Below, piece after piece: positions 20,082-30,533 of a DNA stretch of 59,663 bases. How positions within the stretch are numbered: position 1 is the first letter of the stretch; each line of letters begins with the position of its first letter. The DNA lies in NCBI GenBank assembly GCA_016744185.1, contig JADGEY010000004.1:1-59663 (forward strand), read 5' to 3'. Under the pieces are notes generated by a model, which had not been told where the DNA came from, did no database searches, and saw only the letters and a list, made by a program, of their open reading frames with translations. The position numbers were made by a program, and so were the translations under genes. The stretch comes from Emcibacteraceae bacterium. GTDB lineage: Bacteria > Pseudomonadota > Alphaproteobacteria > Sphingomonadales > Emcibacteraceae.

Positions 20082-21086
20082 ATGGCGATATTTATTGGTG
20101 ATATTAAAGTTGAAAATCCTGTATTTTTAAGCCCCATGGCAGGGGTAACAGATCTTCCCTTTAGAAGGCTTGTTAAAAAATTTGGCGCAGGAATGGTAAC
20201 GTCTGAAATGATTGCAAGCCAAGCGATGATAAGAGATCATGAAAAAACTCATAAAATGGCAAAAGCGGAAGGCGGTGAATATCTAATGTCTGTCCAGCTT
20301 GCAGGCTGTGATCCAGATATGATGGCGCTTGCGGCTAAAATGAATGAAGATTTAGGCGCGCCGATCATTGATATTAATATGGGCTGCCCTGCAAAAAAAG
20401 TTGTGGGCGGTATGGCGGGGTCAGCTTTAATGCAAGACCTAGATCATGCCCGTAAAATTATTGCAGCAACGGTTAAGGCTGTTAATATTCCCGTTACGCT
20501 TAAAATGCGGACAGGCTGGGACGAAGAACACCGCAATGCTCCCGAACTTGCCCATATCGCCGAAGAAGAAGGGATAAAGCTGGTCACCGTTCATGGGCGG
20601 ACAAGAGCGCAAATGTATAGGGGCAAATCGGACTGGAAATTTATTGGTAAGGTTAAGGAAAATATTAATATTCCCCTCATTGCAAACGGAGATATTTTGA
20701 CTTGTGAAGATGCCGCCGAAGCGTTAAAACAATCAGGAGCGGACGGGGTTATGATTGGACGGGGCGCATATGGCAAGCCGTGGTTTTTATCTCAGGTTAT
20801 CCATTATTTGAAAACAGGTGAGAAAATACCGAACCCAAGCCTTGGTCAAATGAAAGATTTGCTGATTGAGCATTATGGGGCTTTGCTTGATCATTATGGT
20901 GCAGATGCGGGTAAGAAAATTGCCCGCAAGCATGTGTCTTGGTACACAAAGGGGCTGCCTAGAAGCGCAGAGTTTCGGCAAAAAGTTACTGTAATGACTG
21001 ATATTGATCTGGTTATTGAAGCCATTAATAGTTTCTTTGACCCTCTTATTTTTGAAGCGGGTATTTTGGAGGCTGAATTTGGCTGA
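20082..21086 (+). CDS. dusB: tRNA-dihydrouridine synthase DusB
   Basis: A 334-residue FMN-dependent enzyme (NifR3 family) that reduces uridines in tRNA D-loops. The TIM barrel begins [13 protein letters not shown], the catalytic Cys lies in [18 protein letters not shown] carries a flavin-contact Arg/Lys region, and IANGDI plus [13 protein letters not shown] bind the FMN phosphate; a helical C-terminal domain follows. In many proteobacteria dusB precedes ntrB, as here, and the two overlap by 8 bases. Confidence 0.96.
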   Translation: MAIFIGDIKVENPVFLSPMAGVTDLPFRRLVKKFGAGMVTSEMIASQAMIRDHEKTHKMAKAEGGEYLMSVQLAGCDPDMMALAAKMNEDLGAPIIDINMGCPAKKVVGGMAGSALMQDLDHARKIIAATVKAVNIPVTLKMRTGWDEEHRNAPELAHIAEEEGIKLVTVHGRTRAQMYRGKSDWKFIGKVKENINIPLIANGDILTCEDAAEALKQSGADGVMIGRGAYGKPWFLSQVIHYLKTGEKIPNPSLGQMKDLLIEHYGALLDHYGADAGKKIARKHVSWYTKGLPRSAEFRQKVTVMTDIDLVIEAINSFFDPLIFEAGILEAEFG

Positions 21087-22176
21087 AGCTCAAAACACTA
21101 TTCAAAAAACAGAGAATTTAGATAGTCCTTCTTTTGAGGTGATTTTAAATGCTTTGGCGGGCAGTGTTCTGATTCTTAACCAAAATGATCAAATTACTTA
21201 TGTAAATGTAGCTTTTGAGAATCTTTTTTCTAGAAGCAAAAAAAAACTTATAGGCCTATACCTTAAAAATATTTTCCCTAGTGATAGCGAGATTATGTTC
21301 CTTGTTAAGCAGGTGAGGGAAGAGGCTATATCTCTTACAGAATTTAATGTTAATTTTTTAGATTCAGTTCAAAATAAACGTAAGACAGATATTCATATTT
21401 CTCATATGGTCGAAAAAGAAGGCTTTATTCTTCTTACTTTTCAGGAAAAAACATCTAATAGTAAATTTCATGATAAACAAAATAGAGATTCTGCTTCAAA
21501 AACGATTGTTGGCATGGCATCTATTCTCGCCCATGAAATTAAAAACCCTTTATCTGGCATAAGAGGATCGGCGCAGCTTTTGGGGTATGATCTATCAGAA
21601 GATGACCAGAAATTAACAAAAATTATTATAGAAGAGACTGATAGAATTTGCGCTCTTGTCGATCAAATGGAAGTTTTCTCCGAACATCTTCCTGTTAAGC
21701 AAGATAGCGTTAATATTCATAGCGTTTTACAGCATGTAAAAGAGCTGGCAAAGAATGGTTTTGCGAAAAATATTAAAATTATAGAGAAGTACGATCCTTC
21801 CCTGCCAGATACTCTGGGGGATAAAGGTAAGCTTATACAGGTCTTTCTAAATCTTATTAAAAACGCTGCGGAAGCCTGCCATAAAAACGGTGAAATTATA
21901 ATTTTAACGGCTTACCGTCATGGCGTAAAAAAACTGAGCGCAGATGGTAGGGAAAAAACTCATCTTCCTCTTGAAATTTCTATCATTGATAATGGTGAGG
22001 GCTTTTCAGAGGAAATGGAAGACCATCTTTTTGACCCTTTCATTACAACAAAAGAACATGGCACAGGGCTTGGGCTTTCTCTTGTTGCGAAGATTATTGC
22101 AGATCATGATGGAATGGTTGAATGTGAACGTGCTGGGGATAAAACAATTTTTAGAATATTGCTTAAAAGCATATGA
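21079..22176 (+). CDS. ntrB: Nitrogen regulation sensor histidine kinase NtrB
   Basis: A 365-residue soluble kinase. An N-terminal PAS domain (about 20-125) precedes the phosphoacceptor helix [15 protein letters not shown] (His near residue 154) and the ATPase domain with [19 protein letters not shown] and HGTGLGLSL. In the family it phosphorylates NtrC under nitrogen limitation and reverses this with PII. The start is taken as TTG at 21079: a GGAGG lies 7 bases before it, and the frame's earlier ATG at 21004 sits deep in dusB and encodes residues that merely shadow dusB. The 8-base overlap with dusB suggests translational coupling. Confidence 0.93.
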   Translation: MAEAQNTIQKTENLDSPSFEVILNALAGSVLILNQNDQITYVNVAFENLFSRSKKKLIGLYLKNIFPSDSEIMFLVKQVREEAISLTEFNVNFLDSVQNKRKTDIHISHMVEKEGFILLTFQEKTSNSKFHDKQNRDSASKTIVGMASILAHEIKNPLSGIRGSAQLLGYDLSEDDQKLTKIIIEETDRICALVDQMEVFSEHLPVKQDSVNIHSVLQHVKELAKNGFAKNIKIIEKYDPSLPDTLGDKGKLIQVFLNLIKNAAEACHKNGEIIILTAYRHGVKKLSADGREKTHLPLEISIIDNGEGFSEEMEDHLFDPFITTKEHGTGLGLSLVAKIIADHDGMVECERAGDKTIFRILLKSI

Positions 22177-22189
22177 TTAAGGGAATAAA

Positions 22190-23623
22190 ATGAGTAAAGT
22201 TATTTTAGTCGCCGATGATGACAAAGCTATTCGAATAGTCCTTAGTAAAGCCCTTGCAAGGGAAGGCTATGAGATAAAATTAACCTCAAATGCGGCAAAT
22301 TTATGGGAATGGGTTCAAAAAGGCGAAGGGGATTTAGTCATTAGTGATGTGATTATGCCCGATGAAAATGGCTTGGAGCTTTTGCCTAAAATTAAAAAAA
22401 TACGCCCTGATTTACCTGTCATTATTATGTCCGCTCAAAATACGCTTATGACGGCTTTAAAGGCGGCAGAGAGGGGGGCATATGAATATTTGCCCAAGCC
22501 GTTTGATTTAAATGAATTAATGGCAATTGTTAAAAAAGCAATCTTACCAAAGGCAAATCTTTCGGCTACCATACAGCTTCATGATGATCCTGATGATCTT
22601 CCTTTAATCGGGCGTTCTAGTGCGATGCAGGCGACCTATAGAGTGATGGCGCGCCTGATGACATCTGATCTTACAGTCATGATAACAGGCGAATCTGGAA
22701 CGGGAAAAGAACTTGTCGCAAGGGCGCTTCATGATTTTGGTAAAAGAAAAAATGCTCCTTTTGTTGCGATTAATATGGCAGCGATTCCAAAGGAGCTGAT
22801 TGAAAGTGAGCTATTTGGTCATGAAAAAGGCTCATTCACAGGGGCAGACCAGAAATCTATGGGTCATTTTGAACAAGCAAGGGGCGGGACATTATTTTTA
22901 GATGAGATTGGTGATATGCCTTTGGAAGCTCAAACAAGGCTTCTTCGTGTTTTACAGCAGGGAGAATATATGCCTGTGGGAGCGGCAAAATCTATTAAAG
23001 CGGACGTTCGTATTATCACCGCAACTCATAGGGATTTGCAAAGCCTTATCGACCAAGGTCTGTTCAGAGAAGATTTATATTACCGCCTAAATGTTGTTCC
23101 CATCGCTCTGCCGCCGCTGCGTCATAGAAAAGAAGATATTAATGACCTTTGTCATCATTTTATGAATAAAATAGCGACTGAGAATAATTTAACTCCCAAA
23201 TTAATTGATAAAAAAGCCTTAGAGGTTTTGAAAAAATATTCCTGGCCGGGGAACGTTAGGGAAATTGAAAACCTTATTTCTCGCCTTGCTATTTTATATA
23301 ATGAAGAAGTCATTACGGCAGATATTATTTTGCAAGAAATTAATATTGATGATTCTGATAATCTAGGGAAAAAACATAATTCCTCTTCTCTTCAAACTTC
23401 TATCAGGTCTCATTTAGAGCGGTACTTTGATGCGCATGATAAAAGTGATTTGCCGCCGTCAGGGTTATATTCAAGGATTCTACCTGAACTTGAAATTCCG
23501 CTGATTGAACTCTGTTTGAACTCTACAAATGGTAATCAAATAAAGGCAGCAGAGCTTTTAGGGCTTAATAGAAATACTCTTAGAAAAAAGATAAAAGACC
23601 ATAAGATTAAGATTTCAAAATAA
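22190..23623 (+). CDS. ntrC: Nitrogen regulation response regulator NtrC
   Basis: A 477-residue sigma-54 activator. Receiver domain 1-120 has ADDDKA and the phosphoacceptor Asp near residue 53 in [12 protein letters not shown], with Lys in LPKPFDL. The AAA+ domain (about 140-380) has GESGTGKE (Walker A), the sigma-54 contact loop reads GSFTGA instead of the usual [19 protein letters not shown] (Walker B) and [10 protein letters not shown]-like sensor sequences. The C-terminus is a Fis-type helix-turn-helix ending [19 protein letters not shown]. It follows ntrB by 13 bases. It should activate nitrogen-assimilation genes, none of which are in this window apart from the regulators. Confidence 0.96.
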   Translation: MSKVILVADDDKAIRIVLSKALAREGYEIKLTSNAANLWEWVQKGEGDLVISDVIMPDENGLELLPKIKKIRPDLPVIIMSAQNTLMTALKAAERGAYEYLPKPFDLNELMAIVKKAILPKANLSATIQLHDDPDDLPLIGRSSAMQATYRVMARLMTSDLTVMITGESGTGKELVARALHDFGKRKNAPFVAINMAAIPKELIESELFGHEKGSFTGADQKSMGHFEQARGGTLFLDEIGDMPLEAQTRLLRVLQQGEYMPVGAAKSIKADVRIITATHRDLQSLIDQGLFREDLYYRLNVVPIALPPLRHRKEDINDLCHHFMNKIATENNLTPKLIDKKALEVLKKYSWPGNVREIENLISRLAILYNEEVITADIILQEINIDDSDNLGKKHNSSSLQTSIRSHLERYFDAHDKSDLPPSGLYSRILPELEIPLIELCLNSTNGNQIKAAELLGLNRNTLRKKIKDHKIKISK

Positions 23624-23683
23624 AAAATCTGTAAAATCACATATATTGTTGTAAATTTGCAACTGTATGATAAACTGTAATTT

Positions 23684-25942
23684 ATGATTTTAGATGATAA
23701 GAAAAAAACTCTTTTATTCTCTCGTAAAGCCTCTTTTTTTCGTAAAATGAGGCTTTGGGGACAAGAGAATATTATCTCAGAAAAAGTGGGCTATTTTTTG
23801 AGTATAGCTGCTTTTTTATCCTTTATGGCGACCTATTTTATTTTTTCTAGTATAGCACCTTTTTCTTCCCCTCCTAAAATACTTTATGTTTCTTTAATTA
23901 TTAACCTCATTCTTCTTTTATCTTTAGCAGGCTTGGTTATAAAAGAAATTGTTCATATTTATACGACTAAAAAAGGGGCTGCCGCCTCTCGGCTTCATAA
24001 AAAAATTGTTAGTATATTTAGTATCGTTGCCATCACTCCGACCATTATTGTTGCAATTTGTTCTATTTTGTTTTTTGAGTTTGGCATATCAGCTTGGTTT
24101 GATAATAAAATCCAAACGGTTTTAGACAATAGTTTGAAAGTTGCTAAGACTTATATAAAAGAACATAAAAATTTCATTAAAGCGGATATTTTAGATATTG
24201 CAAATCAAATAAATTCTAGATCATATGAAATCTCTCAAACGCCTTCTACAATGGATAAAATACTTTCTAAAAATGCAAGTGCTTATGTTTTGACAGAGGC
24301 TTTTGTCTTTACGGAGCAGGGAATTATTACGGCAAGAGCTGATAGTACAATATCTTTATATGAAGATGGATTTGATGCGGATGTTGTTAAAATGGCGGGG
24401 GAAAGGGGCGGCGTTATATTCATAAAAAGCAGTAAAGGAGATCAGCGCATTAGAGCTCTGGTTAAACTTGATAGCTTTTTTATTGCTCAATATTTATACA
24501 TCAGTAGGTTAGTCGATACAAATGCCTTAATGCTTGTAACAAGAACAACAGAAGCACAAGAAGATTATACTAAAGCGATGGTGCAGATTTCTAATTACCG
24601 TCTTCTCTTTAATTTTGCATTTTTTGCAATTGCTTTATTATTGTTGTTTTTAGCGGTTTGGATGGGGCTTGGGCTTGCAAATAAATTAATGATTCCTATT
24701 AATAATCTGGTTAGTGCAGCTGATAAAGTTGGACGGGGTGATCTGAGCGCAAGAGCGCCGATTGATAAAGGGTATGATGATCTGGGCGGACTTACAAAAG
24801 CTTTTAATAAAATGACATGGCAGCTTCAAGATCAGAAAGATCATCTTATTTCTGTGAATTTGCTTGCTGAGGAAAGAAGACGTTTTACTGAAGCTGTTCT
24901 TTCTGGCGTTTCTGCGGGAATTATGGGGCTTGATGCTGATGGTTTAATCACGCTTCCTAATAAATCAGCTCTCACTCTTCTTGCCGTTCAGGGTGAGGTT
25001 ATTATTGGTCAGAAAATAACAGATATTATGCCTGAAACGGAAAAATTATATAATTTAATTGTTACAAATAAAGCAGCCTCTGTTCAGGATCAAATAGTGA
25101 TTAAACATGGCGATCAAGATTTAAATTTATCTGTTCGTATTACAGCAGAGTTAAAAGATAATCTGATTGAAGGATATGTGATTACATTTGATGATATTAC
25201 AGATCAGGTTGCCGCTCAACGAACGGCTGCTTGGGCGGATGTGGCGCAGCGTATTGCTCATGAAATTAAAAACCCCCTAACGCCAATACAGCTTTCGGCA
25301 GAACGTTTAAAGCGTAAATATTTAAAAGAAATTAAAAATGATCCAAATATTTTCTCTCAATGTACAGACACGATTATTAGGCAGGTAAGGGATCTTCGGC
25401 AAATTGTTGATGAATTTTCATCTTTCGCTAAGATGCCTGCGCCTACCCTTAAAGAAGAAAATATTTCAGAACTTTTAAAACAAGCTATTTTCTTACAGGA
25501 AGTGGCTAATAATTGGATTAAATTTAAACAAAATTTTACAGATAGAGAAATTTTAATTAATTGTGATGCTCGCCTCATCGGGCAGGCTCTTACTAATATT
25601 ATGAAAAATGCTGTAGAATCTATTGAGGCGGATGAAAGCCGCAAAGAAGGAATTATAGAAGTTAAGCTGAAGATGGGGGCAAGGGGCTGTTTGATATCCG
25701 TTTGTGACAATGGGGTTGGTCTTCCAAAGAAACAAAAGGACAGGCTAACAGAACCCTATGTTACAACAAGAGTTAAGGGTACAGGGCTTGGGCTTGCGAT
25801 TGTTAAAAAAATAATGAAAGACCATGGGGGAAATTTAATTTTAGAAAATAATAAAACTAAGGGAGCTGTTGTCACTTTAATTTTTCCTACATTAAGGAAC
25901 AATGCTCAAAACTTGTTAGAGGATAAAAAATATGTCTCTTGA
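23684..25942 (+). CDS. ntrY: Membrane sensor histidine kinase NtrY
   Basis: A 752-residue kinase. Three hydrophobic segments lie in the first 135 residues, then a periplasmic loop to about 300 and a fourth membrane segment (about 305-327, ALLLLFLAVWMGLGLA). A HAMP domain (about 330-385) with a PAS domain (about 400-490) follows, then the phosphoacceptor helix [19 protein letters not shown] and the ATPase domain with NIMKNAVES, CDNGVGLPKK and GTGLGLAIVKK. In alphaproteobacteria NtrY/NtrX respond to nitrogen or redox state and influence the envelope. It starts 60 bases after ntrC, and its end overlaps ntrX by 11 bases. Confidence 0.95.
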   Translation: MILDDKKKTLLFSRKASFFRKMRLWGQENIISEKVGYFLSIAAFLSFMATYFIFSSIAPFSSPPKILYVSLIINLILLLSLAGLVIKEIVHIYTTKKGAAASRLHKKIVSIFSIVAITPTIIVAICSILFFEFGISAWFDNKIQTVLDNSLKVAKTYIKEHKNFIKADILDIANQINSRSYEISQTPSTMDKILSKNASAYVLTEAFVFTEQGIITARADSTISLYEDGFDADVVKMAGERGGVIFIKSSKGDQRIRALVKLDSFFIAQYLYISRLVDTNALMLVTRTTEAQEDYTKAMVQISNYRLLFNFAFFAIALLLLFLAVWMGLGLANKLMIPINNLVSAADKVGRGDLSARAPIDKGYDDLGGLTKAFNKMTWQLQDQKDHLISVNLLAEERRRFTEAVLSGVSAGIMGLDADGLITLPNKSALTLLAVQGEVIIGQKITDIMPETEKLYNLIVTNKAASVQDQIVIKHGDQDLNLSVRITAELKDNLIEGYVITFDDITDQVAAQRTAAWADVAQRIAHEIKNPLTPIQLSAERLKRKYLKEIKNDPNIFSQCTDTIIRQVRDLRQIVDEFSSFAKMPAPTLKEENISELLKQAIFLQEVANNWIKFKQNFTDREILINCDARLIGQALTNIMKNAVESIEADESRKEGIIEVKLKMGARGCLISVCDNGVGLPKKQKDRLTEPYVTTRVKGTGLGLAIVKKIMKDHGGNLILENNKTKGAVVTLIFPTLRNNAQNLLEDKKYVS

Positions 25943-27302
25943 TATTTTAATTGTTGATGATGAAGCGGATATTCGGGATTTAGTTTCGGGTATCTTAGAT
26001 GATGAAGGCTATGAAACCCGAACGGCGGGTGATAGTGACAAAGCTTTAGAAGAAATAGAAGCAAGAAGGCCCTCTCTTTTAATTCTTGATATTTGGCTTC
26101 AAGGAAGCAAACTTGACGGCTTAGAGCTGCTTGATGAAGTGAAACGTTTGCATAAAGACTTGCCCGTTATTATTATTTCGGGACATGGTAATGTTGAAAC
26201 AGCGGTTTCAGCTATTAAGCGGGGCGCATATGATTTTATTAGCAAGCCTTTTGAAACAGATAAGCTTCTTATTTTAGTTGAAAGAGCAACCGAGGCTAAC
26301 CGCCTTCGAAGAGAAAATAGAGAACTTAGAAAAAAAATTGACTTTGATGTTAATTTAACAGGAAGTTCTTCTATTATCACAATGGTTAAAAATACGATTG
26401 ATAAGGTAGCACCAAGCGGAAGCCGCGTTTTGATACAGGGCCCGCCTGGGTCAGGAAAAGAGGTTGTGGCAAGATTAATTCATCGCAAATCAAAAAGAGT
26501 TAATGGGGCTTTTGTTATTATTAATGCAGCTTCTATGTCTCCTGAAAATATGGAAAGTGAGCTTTTTGGTGTTGAAGAGGATGGTAATGTTATTAAAACA
26601 GGTTTTTTTGAGCAAGCTCATGGCGGCACATTATTTATTGATGAAGTCTCAGATATGCCGCAAACAACTCAAGCTAAAATTTTAAGAGTTTTAACAGATC
26701 AATCTTTTGAAAGAGTAGGGGGCAGCACAAACGTTCAGGTCAATGTTCGGGTTATTAGCGCAACGAGCAGAGACCTTAGAGAAGAAATTATAAATGCTCG
26801 CTTTAGGGAAGATTTATACCACCGGCTTAATGTTGTACCCGTTCATGTCCCTTCTCTTGTTCAAAGGCGAGATGATATTCCAATTTTAATAGAAGAGATT
26901 ATGCATAGCATTTTACGGGCATCGGGCAGACCAAGCCGAAAAATATCTGAAAAAGCAATTAACTTATTGCAGGCCTATGATTGGCCTGGAAATGTTCGTC
27001 AGCTTAGAAATATTATTGAAAGACTGCTTATTTTATCCTCTAGTGAGGGAGAAATAGATGTTGATGATTTGCCGGTCGAGATAATGAATGATGCGGTTGC
27101 TATTAAGCCAAGCAGTGACAATGAAATAATGGCACTGAATTTAAGGGAAGCCCGAGAGCAATTTGAAAGAGAATATATGAAAATTCAAATTAGCCGATTT
27201 AATGGTAATATTTCAAAAACAGCTAAATTTGTAGGCATGGAACGTTCTGCGCTTCATCGTAAATTAAAAGGTCTTGGTCTTACAGGCAGAAGTAAATATT
27301 AG
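25932..27302 (+). CDS. ntrX: Response regulator NtrX
   Basis: A 456-residue NtrC-family regulator. The receiver has IVDDEADIRD and the phosphoacceptor Asp in LLILDIWLQGS; the AAA+ domain has GPPGSGKE (Walker A) and GGTLFIDEVSDMP (Walker B); the C-terminus is a Fis-type DNA-binding helix-turn-helix (ISKTAKFVGMERSALHRKL). Between ESELFG and the Walker B there is no GAFTGA loop, the region reading VEEDGNVIKTGFFEQ. That loss is known for NtrX and implies it does not activate sigma-54 promoters in the usual way but acts as an ordinary binding regulator. It overlaps ntrY, and trkA follows after 9 bases. Confidence 0.95.
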   Translation: MSLDILIVDDEADIRDLVSGILDDEGYETRTAGDSDKALEEIEARRPSLLILDIWLQGSKLDGLELLDEVKRLHKDLPVIIISGHGNVETAVSAIKRGAYDFISKPFETDKLLILVERATEANRLRRENRELRKKIDFDVNLTGSSSIITMVKNTIDKVAPSGSRVLIQGPPGSGKEVVARLIHRKSKRVNGAFVIINAASMSPENMESELFGVEEDGNVIKTGFFEQAHGGTLFIDEVSDMPQTTQAKILRVLTDQSFERVGGSTNVQVNVRVISATSRDLREEIINARFREDLYHRLNVVPVHVPSLVQRRDDIPILIEEIMHSILRASGRPSRKISEKAINLLQAYDWPGNVRQLRNIIERLLILSSSEGEIDVDDLPVEIMNDAVAIKPSSDNEIMALNLREAREQFEREYMKIQISRFNGNISKTAKFVGMERSALHRKLKGLGLTGRSKY

Positions 27303-27311
27303 GGTAATTTC

Positions 27312-28691
27312 ATGAAGAAAATTATTGTATGCGGCGCAGGACAAGTTGGCTTCAATATTGCAAAACATCTTGCCAATGAGCAAAATGATGTGACGGTTAT
27401 TGACCGTTCTCCAGAACTTGTTGCGCAGATTAGAAACTCACTTGATGTGCAGGCTCTTGTTGGTTATGCATCTCACCCTGATATTCTTGAAAATGCAGGG
27501 GCAAAAGATGCTGATATGATCATTGCTGTGACGTTATTTGATGAGGTGAATATGGTTGCTTGCCAAGTTGCTCATTCATTGTTTAACGTGCCGACAAAAA
27601 TTGCAAGGGTTAGAGCGCAAAATTACCTTGCTCCTATGTGGAAGGATTTATTTAGCACAGACAACATGCCCATAGATGAAATTATTTCACCTGAAATAGA
27701 AGTTGCCCGCGCCGCTATTAGAAGGCTCGAAGTTCCAGGGGCATTTGATATGATTGCATTTTGTGAAAAGCGCATTCAAGTTGTTGGTGTGCGTATAGAG
27801 GATAATTGCCCTGTGGTTGATACTCCGCTAAAGCAATTAACGGAACTTTTTCCTGATCTTAATATTATTGTTTGCGGAATTATTCGAAATGATAAGTTAA
27901 TCGTTCCTTCCGCAGGCGACCAGCTTCTTATTGGCGATAATATTTATTTTGCGGCGGAAAGCTGTAATGTAAGACGTGCTTTAGCTGTTTTTGGTCACGA
28001 AGAAGAAGAGGCCCGTAAAATTATTATTATTGGCGGCGGTAATGTTGGGGCTTTTATTGCAGATCGTATGCTTGAAATAAATAAAAACATCCAAATTAAA
28101 ATCATTGAAAAAGATCAGGCAAGAGCAACTTTAATTGCTGAAAAAATACCAAGCGTTATTATTTTGCAAGGCAATGCAATGGACCTTGATTTATTAAAAG
28201 AAGCGAATGCTCAAACGGCTGAAACAGTTATTGCGGTAACCAATAATGATAATGTGAATATCTTATCATCTTTATTAGCCAAACAGCTTGGAACAAAGCG
28301 GGCGATTACTTTAATTAACAATCAGGATTTTAGTAGTTTAACAAATTCTGTTGGGATTGATGCTTTTATTGATCCTCGTCAGACAACTGTTTCTAGTATT
28401 TTACAACATATGCGCCAAAATAAAATTAAATCCCTTCAAAGCCTTGCAGGCGGTGCGGCAGAAGTTGTCGAAGCGGTTGCAACAGAAGATTCTCCTCTTG
28501 TGGGCAAACCTTTGCGTGAGGTAAAGCTTCAATCAGGTATTATCATTGCTGCAATCGTAAGGGGTGAGGAGACTATTCCCCCTAGAGGAGGGACAATCAT
28601 TAAGGCAAATGATATTATTATTGTCTTCCTGCGAGCTGATCTTATTAAGAAGGTTGAAGATTTATTTGCCGCTCCTGCTGAGTATTTTTAA
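27312..28691 (+). CDS. trkA: Potassium uptake regulatory protein TrkA
   Basis: A 459-residue peripheral membrane protein with two tandem RCK units. The first nucleotide-binding motif is GAGQVGFNIAKHL at the N-terminus and the second IIIGGGNVGAFIADRM near residue 240, each followed by a TrkA-C domain (about 140-215 and 370-455). It gates the TrkH channel in response to nucleotide binding. It is 9 bases after ntrX and 2 bases before trkH. Confidence 0.96.
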   Translation: MKKIIVCGAGQVGFNIAKHLANEQNDVTVIDRSPELVAQIRNSLDVQALVGYASHPDILENAGAKDADMIIAVTLFDEVNMVACQVAHSLFNVPTKIARVRAQNYLAPMWKDLFSTDNMPIDEIISPEIEVARAAIRRLEVPGAFDMIAFCEKRIQVVGVRIEDNCPVVDTPLKQLTELFPDLNIIVCGIIRNDKLIVPSAGDQLLIGDNIYFAAESCNVRRALAVFGHEEEEARKIIIIGGGNVGAFIADRMLEINKNIQIKIIEKDQARATLIAEKIPSVIILQGNAMDLDLLKEANAQTAETVIAVTNNDNVNILSSLLAKQLGTKRAITLINNQDFSSLTNSVGIDAFIDPRQTTVSSILQHMRQNKIKSLQSLAGGAAEVVEAVATEDSPLVGKPLREVKLQSGIIIAAIVRGEETIPPRGGTIIKANDIIIVFLRADLIKKVEDLFAAPAEYF

Positions 28692-28693
28692 AT

Positions 28694-30154
28694 ATGATAG
28701 GGCGCATTGTTTATATTATTGGGTATTTTCTAATTTTTCTTGGGGTTAGTGAATTAGTTCCTGTTTTATTCGCCTATATTTTTGATGAATATGAACTTAT
28801 TATTCCCTTTTTTATAAGCAGTATTTTGACCGTTTTTATCGGTGCTGGACTTTATTATGCCTTTAAAGATAAACAAGAAAAACCTTCTCATCATGAAGTG
28901 ATTTTATTTCTAGGAATTATTTGGTTTATCTTGCCCTTTTTTGCAGCTGTACCTTTTATGACCACAGGTGTTCTTGTTAATATGGTTGATGCTTATTTTG
29001 AGGCGACTTCCGCCTTAACAACAACGGGTTCAACCGTCTTTGGAAATTTAGATTTATTGCCAAAAACGATGATTTTTTGGCGGGCTTTTTTACAGTGGCA
29101 GGGCGGAATACTTGTTTTTATTATTGCTGTTTCTATTATGCCGCTTAGCCAAATTGGGGCAATTAATCTTTTTAAATCGGCGCTGCCTCATGGAGAGGGA
29201 GACGGTCTTAATGATCGGATTAGATATGCTTTTTTCCCTCTTATTAAAATATATCTTTTATTGACCGTTATTTGTTTTGTTTTTTTATATATAAGTGGGG
29301 TGGATTTGTTTGATGCTCTTACAACATCAATGGCAACTTTATCGAGCGGTGGATTTATGAGCCATACGGCACAAGAAGGAAATAATTTTTCTCTTTCTTC
29401 TCAAATGATTTTAATTCCTTTTATGATTCTGGCAGCGACCAATCTTACATTTCACTGGCTTGCTTTTTCAAAGGGAAGTTTTAAAAAATATTCATCTGAT
29501 ATAGAGGGTAAATATTTTATAAAATTGGGGCTATTTGCAGCTGTTGTTATCTTTTTTTCTTTTTATATTTCGCATCAATTAACGGGAAAATCAATTTTTG
29601 AAGCGGTCATCTCGTCGTTATTTATTAGTTTTTCGAGCCTATCAACAACAGGATATTATTCTGCGGGAGTGGGAACATTGCCTATTACGGTAATCATTTG
29701 TATTCTTGGGCTGCTTTTTATTGGCGGAACAGCAGGGTCAACATCAGGCGGTTTTAAGGTTTTTCGTATAAAAATTTTATTGCGTCATGCTAATAAAGAA
29801 ATCAGCAGACTTGCCTATCCTCATAGTATTGTTCCCGTAAGATGGAATAATTTAAATGTCACAGCAAAGGCAATGATGCAAGTTTGGTCATTTTTATTTT
29901 TATTTTTATCAGTTTATGCTTTAGTTAGCATCGCTTATGGGATGTTTGGCTATGATTTTAGGGCATCTATTGGGCTTGCTGCATCAAATCTTTTTAGTGC
30001 GGGGGGAATGATTCAGGCAATATCATCTGACTTTATTGGTTATCATAGCCTGTCAGAGGGAGCAAAATGGTTTACGTCCTTTGTTATGATTATTGGACGG
30101 CTAGAAATTATTGCTTTTTTGATGTTTTTTATTCCGTCTTTTTGGAGAAATTAA
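28694..30154 (+). CDS. trkH: Potassium uptake channel TrkH
   Basis: A 486-residue multi-spanning inner-membrane protein of the Trk/Ktr family. Repeated membrane-pore-membrane units are visible, with pore-loop glycines in ALTTTGSTVFG, ATLSSGGFMSH, SLSTTGYYSAG and SNLFSAGGMIQ, each in the position of a selectivity-filter element. WRAFLQWQGGI and GGTAGSTSGGFKV are family landmarks. It is the ion-conducting partner of TrkA, whose gene is directly upstream with a 2-base gap. Together they give constitutive low-affinity potassium uptake. Confidence 0.94.
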   Translation: MIGRIVYIIGYFLIFLGVSELVPVLFAYIFDEYELIIPFFISSILTVFIGAGLYYAFKDKQEKPSHHEVILFLGIIWFILPFFAAVPFMTTGVLVNMVDAYFEATSALTTTGSTVFGNLDLLPKTMIFWRAFLQWQGGILVFIIAVSIMPLSQIGAINLFKSALPHGEGDGLNDRIRYAFFPLIKIYLLLTVICFVFLYISGVDLFDALTTSMATLSSGGFMSHTAQEGNNFSLSSQMILIPFMILAATNLTFHWLAFSKGSFKKYSSDIEGKYFIKLGLFAAVVIFFSFYISHQLTGKSIFEAVISSLFISFSSLSTTGYYSAGVGTLPITVIICILGLLFIGGTAGSTSGGFKVFRIKILLRHANKEISRLAYPHSIVPVRWNNLNVTAKAMMQVWSFLFLFLSVYALVSIAYGMFGYDFRASIGLAASNLFSAGGMIQAISSDFIGYHSLSEGAKWFTSFVMIIGRLEIIAFLMFFIPSFWRN

Positions 30155-30269
30155 CCTTTATTAGCTATTGGTAGTTTAATGTTTGAAAAAGATGTGATAT
30201 GGATATGGTGCGAGCGTATAAATACGGTGCATAATAATAATAATTCTATAAAGAATGGAAAAAATAATA

Positions 30270-30521
30270 ATGTCAGAAAAAAACCATAACTTACAAGATG
30301 CCTTTCTAAACCACATTAGAAAAAACAAAGCCCCAATCACAGTCTTTCTTGTCAATGGTGTAAAACTTCAGGGTATTGTCACTTGGTTCGATAATTTTTG
30401 TATATTACTGCGCAGAGATAGCTCTGTTCAGCTTGTTTATAAACATGCAATTTCAACCATTATGCCAGGGGGGCCTATTCAATTATTTGACCCTACGAAT
30501 GATGAGAATTCAGAAGAATAG
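30270..30521 (+). CDS. hfq: RNA chaperone Hfq
   Basis: An 83-residue Sm-like hexameric protein that pairs small RNAs with messages. Sm1 is [29 protein letters not shown] and Sm2 holds the YKHAIST motif, the KH box; the proximal-face QD and the FD motif (WFDNF) are present. The start at 30270 is chosen because [10 protein letters not shown] fits the family; an upstream in-frame ATG at 30255 would add five residues. A short acidic tail follows. hflX comes 12 bases later, the normal pairing. Its presence supports small-RNA regulation in this organism. Confidence 0.96.
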   Translation: MSEKNHNLQDAFLNHIRKNKAPITVFLVNGVKLQGIVTWFDNFCILLRRDSSVQLVYKHAISTIMPGGPIQLFDPTNDENSEE

Positions 30522-30533
30522 TACAGAATTTTA

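Noticed and set aside
21004-21078. Longer NtrB start inside dusB
   Set aside because: The extra residues are a frame shadow of dusB, and a GGAGG precedes the TTG at 21079.
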